Notes under the pieces: model-generated
Told to the model about the DNA's origin: nothing
The model's input: only the letters and a program-made list of their open reading frames with translations
Database searches by the model: none
Source: Diplodia intermedia
Lineage: Eukaryota; Ascomycota; Dothideomycetes; Botryosphaeriales; Botryosphaeriaceae
Length of the DNA: 64,000 bases
NCBI GenBank assembly: GCA_021495925.1
Contig: JAKEKT010000129.1
Location: forward strand, 1-64,000
Direction: 5' to 3'
Shown here: positions 56,626-64,000 of the stretch, in pieces
How positions within the stretch are numbered: the first letter of the stretch is position 1
Layout of the letters: each line of letters starts with the position of its first letter
Position numbers and translations under genes: made by a program

Positions 56626-58624
56626 TTGACAGTGTCTCATGGCGAGTCTGGGTACGACAGAAAGGCAGCTTGTCGATTCAAAGTCAGCTGCGGACAGGGC
56701 TCGTGGGTACTTGCTTTTGGTTTCCAGTCATCTCCCGGTTGTGTTACTTTCTGCTTTCTGAGGGAGAGTTTGCCGGCATCACTGGGCGTGGTGCATATCT
56801 CTTTGGTCATCGATAGGGCGATATCTGTTTTCTGAGCTGTCATCTGGCTGGTGGCTTTGGGGAAGTCTCGTTTCAAGGTACGAGAACGGAAGGACGGGAG
56901 CAAGGACGGATGCGGCTGTAACGAGGCGACGACTAGGGACTGGACAAATCTCAAGATGACGTTTCATATGGCCAGGCACATGACGGTGCGAGCTGAGCAG
57001 TCGGCCGGCAGACAGCGGGCAGCTTGTGGCATGTAATGCTGCATCAGGCGCCCTGCGGGCGAATCGAGGAGGAGGCGGATGTGATAGAACGTGGCGGGCC
57101 GGCGGCCGCGTCCGCGGGCAGGTGAGGACTGGCGCATAGCAGAGCGTGAGATGGCCTGTCTCGACTCATTGGCCTCGATGGTTGCATGGTGGGCGTGGGA
57201 TTATGCTTTCACCGCTCTCGCGCCGGCGCAGGGATTGCGGCGCTCTGGCGCAGCGGTTCCTTGCGTTAGGGCGGCTGGAGACTGCAGCGTGGAGCGGAAG
57301 GGCGAGGGCTCGGCGGGTGTGACGCGACGAGGAAGGCGCTCAGAAGGACAGCAACTGGTCGCACGCTTGCCACGCTGCGTCTTCCTTGCGGCGGAGGGCC
57401 GTCTGATCGGCCTCCCGCGCAGCCGAAACACACCTCCCATCTCGCCCTCGTCCGCTCCAGCACCCTCGACAGCCAAGCAGGCTCAGGCTCAGGCTCAAGT
57501 CTCCGGCCAGGCACGCCCACGCGAGCTCCGACGCTCTCTCCCCGATCGCCCGTAGGCTCGCGCGCCGGCTGCGCGCTATCAGCAATCCCTGCCCTGCCCA
57601 CGCCGCAGCCTGTGAGCTGGCCGCGACGCCTTGCTGGACGGCCTTCGCATCCCATCCAAGCTGTTTCGACCTTCCGCACCGCCCGCCCCGACCCGCCGCC
57701 CGCTGCCCTCTGCCTCTGCCCGACGTCAGCGCCCGCCGACCTGCTCCAACCGCCCTGCCCCCGTCCGCGCGCCGCATCCACGGGCCGCAAGGGAGACGTC
57801 TGTGCTTTGGGCATCAGTCGCGACCAGCCACGCCGTGAGGCAAGAGCGCCGCAGCTCTTATACCGCCCGCCATGAAGGTAAGCAACTGCCCACGCCGTCC
57901 CGTGTGCTTTTTTCCTTTTTGCCCTGCTGCTCCGCCGCACCGCCCCTTCCTTGTCCTGGCTCCCTGCTTCCCCCGCTGCTCCGCGCTCAGCCCTACCGTT
58001 GCACACCCGGCTCCTGGCGACATTCCCCGAAAAGGCCGCCCTTCCCGGATTGGCATTCTTTTGCTGCGCTCGCGCCGTTACTTCCCTCCTCCACTTTGTT
58101 GGGCGCACTTGACGCTGTGATCCTGCTGCCTCATCCGCCGCGTCGGGTGCATCGTCTTGGCCGCTGCGTGGTCCATACGATCGTGTATCCTCCGAGCTTA
58201 AGACATGATACCCAATCACACCCCTGCCGCCTCACTTCACCTCTGCTTCCCGGGGCCCAGCGTACCACTGCTGTAAGATCCCACCTCCAGGACGTCTCTT
58301 CTGCCAAGCGCCGTTGGCCCTGACCTGGTCGCGCTCATGTACCCGTCTGCCTGCGCTGGAGCCACCTGAGATCCTGCAGCCTGCCGCGGTCGGCCAAACA
58401 TCCGGACGGACGCCACGCCTCTCGTGCTGCTATAAGACACCTGTGTCGGCGCATCGCGATGAAGGGCTGAGCCTGGGCATTTCACCGACGTTCTTCCTCT
58501 CCACACCCCACAGCACGACGGCCGAATACATCATCGCACCCACCGCTCTCCATCTCCTCGGCGCCTTTTTTGCCAACCTCAACCTTCACCTCGCCTCGAC
58601 ACCCGCTTCACCCGTCTCTTCTCC
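56626..58624. other. GC-rich upstream region of GTR2
   Basis: About 2 kb. From 57.0 to 58.3 kb it is extremely GC-rich, with long overlapping ORFs that look compositional. From 58.3 kb it becomes pyrimidine-rich (CTCTCC, CACCTCGCC), as expected for a promoter and leader of the next gene. No gene recognised. Confidence 0.5.
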
Positions 58625-60003
58625 ATGACCTCTTCTTACCTCTCCATACCTGCGGGCTGTGGGCCACCGCCACAGGAAATGGGGGAAAGCCACCATGCCG
58701 CGCTCGACAAGTTCAAGCCTGCAGCAAAGTTAACTTTGATGCGCTATTTCCAGGACCTTCAAAATGCTGAGATACCACCGAGCCCTGTCGCTCCGCGTTT
58801 CCACACCGGACGGCTTCCGAACAGCAAGGCCGGAGATGGCAAACCCAGGCTGCTGTTGATGGGTCAGAGGCGGTGAGTCACGCGCCCTGGTGATTTCTGA
58901 CGTGGGATCGTGGTAGTAGTGGCTGTGGCGAGGAGGGTTGTACTGCAGGAATAGGATATTGACTAGTGCTGCAGGAGTGGCAAGTCTTCGATATCTAGCG
59001 TCGTCTTCCATAAGCTCCCTCCAAGTGAGACGCTCTACCTCGAAACGACTACCCGGATCAAGAAAGAATCAATGCAGTAAGTCCACTGACCCCCTCCACT
59101 CGAAAGGGCATAGGATTGATTCGACGCAGCTCTTTCATGGACTTCCAGGTGTGGGACTTCCCCGGCCACCTGGACTACTTCGACCCTGCCTTTGACGTGG
59201 ACAACATCTTCGATGAGATTGGCGCCCTGATATGGGTCATCGATGCACAGGACGAGTACCTGGATGCCATCACCCGCTTGAACACCACCATCCTCAATTT
59301 GCAACACTCATACCCGAACATCAATGTTGAGGTTTTCGTCCACAAAGTAGACGGCCTCTCAGAGGACTACAAGAGCGACACGTACCGAGACATCATCCAA
59401 AGAGTGCAGGACGAGCTGTCGGATGCCGGTTACGAGAATGCGCCTGTCAGCTTCTACCAAACCAGCATCTATGATCATTCCATTTTCGAGGCTTTCAGCA
59501 AAGTCATTCAGAAGCTGATTCCCCAACTTCCCACCCTGGAATCTCTGCTCAACAGCCTCTGTTCCACCTGCCGCATCGAGAAGGCATACCTGTTCGACGT
59601 CCTCAGCAAGATCTACATTGCTACAGACACTAGCCCGACGGACATCGGTAGCTACGAGATCTGCTCCGATTACATCGATGTGGTTGTTGACGTAAGCGAA
59701 ATCTACGGATGGGATCGCCCGGATGAGAATGGGTATACCGACGGAGACGTCGAGGAGACAGGCAACAACGATGCAGAGAGCTTGATCACCATGGAGAGGA
59801 AGGGGAACAACTATCTCTATCTGCGAGAAATCAACAAGTGAGTAGCCGGTTCAGGCCTTGGGGTTTCTTGGTTCTAACAGCAGTACAGGTACCTTGCTCT
59901 CATTTGCCTCATGGGCGAAGACAGCCCGGCAGAAAAGAAGGCGTTGATCGACTACAACGTTGGAGTCTTTCAGGAAGCTCTTGCGCAGGTCTTCCCCAGG
60001 TAA
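58625..60003 (+). CDS. GTR2: Rag GTPase Gtr2 (RagC/D orthologue)
   Basis: Four exons, 58625-58872, 58975-59076, 59130-59837 and 59889-60003, give 390 residues. Gtr2 pairs with Gtr1 on the vacuole or lysosome (EGO/Ragulator) and passes amino-acid sufficiency to TORC1. The P-loop GQRRSGKSS (80-88) spans intron 1. Further marks are LPPSETLYLE, WDFPGHLDYFDP (G3), FVHKVDGLSEDY (G4) and SFYQTSIYDHSIFEAFSKV, then the roadblock-like C-terminal domain with EKAYLFDVLSKIYIATD. The last exon reads YLALICLMGED to QVFPR. An extension of about 70 residues precedes the GTPase domain, as in other moulds. At intron 2 the only frame-keeping acceptor changes the family's S-S to H-S (ESMHSFMDF). Introns are 102, 53 and 51 bases. 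Confidence 0.95.
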
Positions 60004-61488
60004 AAGACTGGTTCCACTTCCTGTACATGTCATGTCGCCTTTCTATTTCTCCGGAAACATTCAACGGTATCGACGATTGGAGTTAGAGGGAAAGCAAAAA
60101 AGATGGACGGGGAATGTCTTGCTTGATTCAAATACCAGGGAATCCTTGGGTTGGAAGGATGGTAGCAAACGACTGGTAGAAAACGGAGGATGAAAAGGCC
60201 GCACGTGAGAAGCGGCTCGTCAGTGCCTCACAATGACGAAGTGTACGATCCTTTAGCAGCAAAAGAAAAGCAAAAAAAAGAAGCCGTGAGCCCGGAATTG
60301 GGGGTCACGTAGACAGGCGGAATCTCTGCGAGATGCTCTCGTCCAGTGATCGGCAAAGAATACTTGAAAATGTAGAACTTGAAACGCGGGTTTTGCATTG
60401 CTTCGTTCCTATGATAACGTCTTGAATGACGAGAGGTGGAGAGAACAGAAAATCCCCGAACGGGCCTGGTACGGGCCGGGCTGGCGGAGCCCGCCCCCCG
60501 TCGATCGCCGGACGCCAGAATTCCCGTTACCACGGTTCGGACACGGCCGCCCAAACTTTTTTTCTTTTTTTTTTGTGGCTTGCAGGATGGGTGAGGAAAA
60601 GGGTGGGTGTAGTAGGCATGCTTATCGCCCAATCGGAGGCGAGCGATTAGAGTTGACAATGGGGATGCCCGACGCGAGTCATCAGCCGCGAGGAAAAGAG
60701 GGGTGGGTGACTACACGCTGGGGACGAAGGAAGCGAGATAAGTGTGTTTCTAGAAGCTCTGATGGCTGCCATGTACGTACCCGTTCTCGGGTCCGCCGGA
60801 GATAAGATGTCTCATTAGCGGAGAAGCGGATTCGATTGATGAAACGGAGACGAGGACAGGTGAAGGCGTCAGCGGGGTGCTGTGGGACTCCCGAGAGATG
60901 ATCTGTCCACTTCTGCTACTTTTATGCTGCGTACTTTTCGGTTTCTCAAGTCACCTTTTCTTCACAGTCTGCCTATTCTTTGGGCCCTTTGATTGGACCG
61001 TTGTGGTTTGGTGGTTTATTTTTGGACCGGGTTCCTTCTGGAAGCTTTCGGAGTCCGAAAAGCTCCATCCGCGTAGCTCTCTCTCCAGCTGCTTCTCGCA
61101 CCCGCAAGCCAACAACACACCAGCAGCAGGCCTCAGTGTCGCCCCCTTCCTCCTCCTGATCCCCCGAAATCCCGCGCAGCTCGAGGGCTCGGGGTGCCGG
61201 ATACTCGGGACCGGCTGCGCGGCGCATACGACGTGGTCTCCCCACATTCCTTCCACCTCACACCCACCGCCGCTGCCGCCGCCGCAACCGTCCTCTGGCT
61301 GTGAGGCATACGCGCCTGGCTGGGAGCAGGGATATACCACGGCTCTCCCCTTCTCTTCGATACCCGTACACGAGCATCGGTTCGAGGACAATCGCCGCGT
61401 GCCGGCTTACACATATACCCACCCACCGCCTGAAGCAAGAGCCCACGCGCAACCGTACGCGCACACGCACACACGCACAACAGACAAG
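60004..61488. other. Intergenic region, nothing recognised
   Basis: About 1.5 kb between GTR2 and the MAPR gene. The right part (61.0-61.49 kb) reads open in frame with the next gene but looks like leader: C-rich, with (CA)n near 61462-61478. T/A runs lie at 60557-60573. No gene recognised. Confidence 0.5.
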
Positions 61489-62608
61489 ATGGCAGGCAAT
61501 GCCAAGGCATCCCCCTCCCCGCCGCCAGGAGGAGGAGGAGGAGCAGCAGGCAACGACGGGAAGGAACGAAGCAGAAGCAGAGGAAGAGGGAGGAGAGCGT
61601 CCCCGGAGGCCGACGACATCGGCAAGGTGACGGTGCTGGATGTGCTGCGCGTGCTGGGCGGCGTGCTGCTGCTCAACTTCGCGCTGAGCTGGTACATTAC
61701 GGGCGAGTCGTTCCTGTGGGGCTGGCGGCCGTGGTTCGCGCGGCCGGACGGGCTGAGGGCTTGGATGGTAAGTTTTCTCCCCCTCTCCTTCTTTGGAGCT
61801 TGTCCCTTCAGTTAGTGGAAGGGTGAATGGAAGAGAAGAGCTGTGCGGGCGGGGAAGCCACTGGAGATAGCAATCTAGTGGAAAGCCGGAAAAGAGTGGG
61901 CGAGAGAGAGAGACACACACACACAGGAGAACAGCCATCTCTGACTGACACGTCCGGGGCAAACCACGCAGAAAGGACCAGTCCTCCTCACAGACGAGCA
62001 GCTCTCCGCCTACGACGGCTCCGACCCCTCGAAGCCCATCTACCTCGCCCTGAACGGCACAATCTACGACGTCACTCCGGGCAGGCACTTGTACGTTTCC
62101 CCCCTCTCCCTTGCCCTCCAAAACACGCCATGGACCAAAAAGGGACCACCAAGCCAGCTAGCTAACCACCCACCCAACTCCACACAGCTACGGCCCCGGC
62201 GGCGGCTACCACTTCTTCGCCGGCCGCGACGCCGCGCGCGCCTTCGTCACCGGCTGCTTCGACACGGACCTGACGCCCGACCTGCGCGGCGCCGAGGACA
62301 TGTACATCCCGACCGACGTCGCCGAGGAAGACGTCGACCTCTCGCCCGAGGCCCGCGCCGCCCGCGACGAGCGCGAGCGCCGATCCGCCCGCGAAAAGGT
62401 CGCCGCCGTCGTCGACGGCTGGGCCCGCGTCTTCTCCGGCGCCACCGGCAAGGAATACCTCGCCGTCGGCCGCGTGCTGCGCGACGAGGGCTGGCTGGAC
62501 CGCTTGCCGCGGCGCGAGCTGTGCGCCAAGGCGGCCGAGTTGAGGCCGAAGGGGAGGGTGAAGAGGAAGAAGAAGGATGCGAAGAAGGCGGAGGGTGGGC
62601 AGCAGTGA
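61489..62608 (+). CDS. Membrane-anchored MAPR / cytochrome-b5-like heme-binding protein
   Basis: Exons 61489-61767, 61972-62090 and 62188-62608 encode 272 residues. The N-terminus is disordered (G-rich run, RSRSRGRGRR). One transmembrane anchor follows at about 46-68 (VLRVLGGVLLLNFALSWYI). The MAPR (Dap1/PGRMC-like) domain comes after intron 1: LLTDEQLSAYDGSDPSKPIY, LALNGTIYDVTPGRHFYGPG (joined over intron 2) and GGYHFFAGRDAARAFVTGCF. Family members bind heme through Tyr and support sterol P450 enzymes, mostly at the ER; those roles are inferred here. The tail is basic (KGRVKRKKKDAKK). Introns of 204 and 97 bases are long for the window; the first contains a GA/CA repeat. The start at 61489 (caagATGgc) was chosen because the upstream open frame is repeat-like. 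Confidence 0.9.
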
Positions 62609-63258
62609 GAGGGAGACGTGAGTATGTAGTAGGGGATTGGGGGGTGGGTTTAGTCGAGTGTAAATATAAATAGATCTTTGTCTGTACGGTATCTGTAGTA
62701 GCATTTTAGTACTGCAGGCGAGCAAAGGTTGCAAACAGCGCACTTTCAAGATTCGAATTTACTACCCCGAAGACTGCGGCCTTGAAGGACGGATGAGCTT
62801 GTTGCACATCCAACGCTGATAGGCACTTGCCGTTTGACGCTACCATAAGCACGTTGCGTCTTTGAAGTGACGTGCAAGCGGGGAAGCCCCATCACACGTG
62901 CAGATCATCATCACGCACATTGGATCAGAGCACATGTTTGACGGCGAAGAATCCCAGTCCCATTATAACATCGCGGCCTTATGTAGAGTATTGAAAAAAG
63001 CCCCATGATACAGTCTTTTGTCAAACTCAAGCATGAATTCCCATCACGTTCTGGTATTTTCGTCCGTTCATCCCATCGGAACTATTTATCACAGAAAGTA
63101 GTCCGAACTTTTTGTCCCCAATTTTCGTTTGGATTCTTCAAAAGTGATTTCCCGAAAGATTGGTAGACGCCTTCATAATGGAAAGACCCGCTTTGGATTC
63201 TGAACCGCAAAAGGAAACCCGTTCATCACGCCGCCATTTTCAGTCACACCGGTAACAT
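62609..63258. other. Convergent intergenic region
   Basis: About 650 bases, AT-richer, between the convergent MAPR and eS25 genes, presumably both 3' UTRs and terminators. Nothing else recognised. Confidence 0.5.
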
Positions 63259-64000
63259 TTACTCCTGGCCAACAGCGCGAGCTACGAAGCGCGTTAGCAG
63301 ATGCGTTTGTGACGTCGCCGAGCACGTCTCAACCACATCCTACCACCGTCTGATTCGAGCCGAGCCGAGCTTTCCGAACGACGACCAGATGGGGGTGGCG
63401 AGTCGATGCAGCGTGCGTGGGGGGTGGGGTGCTACTCACTGTAGACCTGGAGCTTGCTGTGGTGGACGACCTTCTTGATCTGGCCCTTCTCCTCAAGGTC
63501 GGCGAGCGCCTTCCTGGCGAGCGAGCCGTTGATCTTCAACCTATCGACGAGGATGGCGACGGTGATCAGGCGGTACGACTGGACATCCTTCTGGAGCTTG
63601 TCGTTGGTGGTCTTGTCGAGGACAACGGCGTGCTGGGCCTTGTCCTTAACTGCAGTGCGGAAAAGGTCATGTCAGCGCTGGGTTCCTGTGATTTCTGGCC
63701 TCTTCCGCTGCGCTCCTGGGGTCTCTCGGCCGCGGTGCGTGTGCTGGGCGCGTGTGTGCGATGCGGGGTGAAAACGGGGGCTTGGGACACGAGCGGCTGC
63801 GCGCCTCGCACGAGTGGAAGGGTCTCCGCGATGAATTTTGCTGTACGGTGCGGTCGCGGGGATGGGGTTTGGGGCGGCGGTGGTGGTGAACGTACCCTTG
63901 CCCTTAGACCACTTCTTCTTCTGCTTCTTGCCTCCAGTAGCAGCGGGAGCCTAGACGGGAGTGGTCAGCACGGCGGGAGGCTTGGGATCTGAGGGCGCTT
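63259..64000 (-). CDS. RPS25: 40S ribosomal protein eS25 (RPS25), 5' end outside window
   Basis: Visible exons are 63950-63896, 63649-63440 and 63281-63259. They read APAATGGKKQKKKWSKGK, then VKDKAQHAVVLDKTTNDKL, QSYRLITVAVLVDRLKING, SLARKALADLEEKGQIKKVV and HSKLQVYT, and the last 23 bases give RAVGQE and stop. All match eS25, a small-subunit head protein important for IRES-driven initiation. The exon at 63950 starts in phase 0 right after an acceptor (CTAG with branch GCTGAC), so the missing first coding exon is probably just the ATG, beyond 64000. Read straight on, exon 2 would end YSE and stop, without the family's tail, which shows the 158-base last intron is real. Introns are long (246 and 158 bases), as usual in fungal ribosomal-protein genes. 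Confidence 0.94.

Noticed and set aside
57266..58219. 317-codon minus-strand frame upstream of GTR2
   Set aside because: G/R/A-rich compositional ORF. The region behaves like promoter and leader DNA.
1..64000. CRISPR arrays, phage or plasmid features
   Set aside because: No regularly spaced direct repeats, no integrase or replication genes, and the gene structure is eukaryotic throughout.

Overview
The window is nuclear DNA from a filamentous ascomycete (Pezizomycotina). Genes are monocistronic, lie on both strands, and carry many short introns (47-107 bases, a few up to 246) with GTANGT-type donors and CTRAC/CTGAC branch sites. The proteins are typical of moulds: a Ran1-type kinase, a Mae1-type anion transporter, a hybrid histidine kinase with a GAF domain, and a fungal rhodopsin-like integral membrane protein. 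I lean to Dothideomycetes, but that rests on general resemblance. There is no bacterial operon, CRISPR array or obvious secondary-metabolite cluster. Seventeen genes could be modelled exon by exon, and the spliced reading frames of the sixteen that lie wholly inside the window close exactly. I ran no searches, so family names rest on motifs and remembered families.

Layout: 0.2-1.5 kb, conserved six-span membrane protein (-). 1.5-8.4 kb, gene-poor and mostly GC-rich. 8.4-9.8 kb, Ran1-like kinase (+). 9.8-15.3 kb, gene-poor, ending in an AT-richer island. 15.3-15.8 kb, eIF1 (+). A roughly 330-base repeat occurs at 7.6-7.9 kb and, inverted, at 16.6-16.9 kb. From 17.8 to 24.8 kb there is a dense metabolic block: Mae1-like transporter (-), 3-ketoacyl-CoA thiolase (+), DUF3245-like protein (-) and succinyl-CoA ligase beta (+). 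At 25.2-27.2 kb a damaged locus joins the first exon of one gene, across a run of 44 G, to a fragment of an SF1 helicase. Poly(A) polymerase (-), a MetX-like alpha/beta hydrolase (-) and a flavin-reductase-like protein (+) fill 28.1-33.6 kb. A gag-like CCHC zinc-knuckle protein (-) lies at 34.1-35.1 kb.

From 37.0 to 41.2 kb an eight-exon hybrid histidine kinase encodes GAF, HisKA, HATPase and receiver domains. After a low-complexity stretch come a membrane protein (-, 43.6-44.7 kb), a small basic ORF (+, 46.7-47.2 kb) and a rhodopsin-domain membrane protein (-, 48.6-50.2 kb). The right end holds the Arl3/ARFRP1 GTPase (-), a many-span membrane protein (+), Gtr2/RagC (+), a MAPR/cytochrome-b5-like protein (+) and the 3' part of ribosomal protein eS25 (-), which runs off the right edge.

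Functionally this is mostly a housekeeping neighbourhood: translation (eIF1, eS25), mRNA 3' processing (Pap1), beta-oxidation and TCA cycle (thiolase, succinyl-CoA ligase), dicarboxylate transport, TORC1 nutrient signalling (Gtr2), Golgi traffic (Arl3) and two-component sensing. Several neighbours are divergently transcribed from short shared promoters. I see no convincing new multi-gene system. The items most worth a second look are the poly-G chimeric locus, the inverted dispersed repeat, the isolated gag-like gene, and the intron architecture of the transporter (a GC-AG intron) and the histidine kinase (introns splitting key receiver Asp codons).
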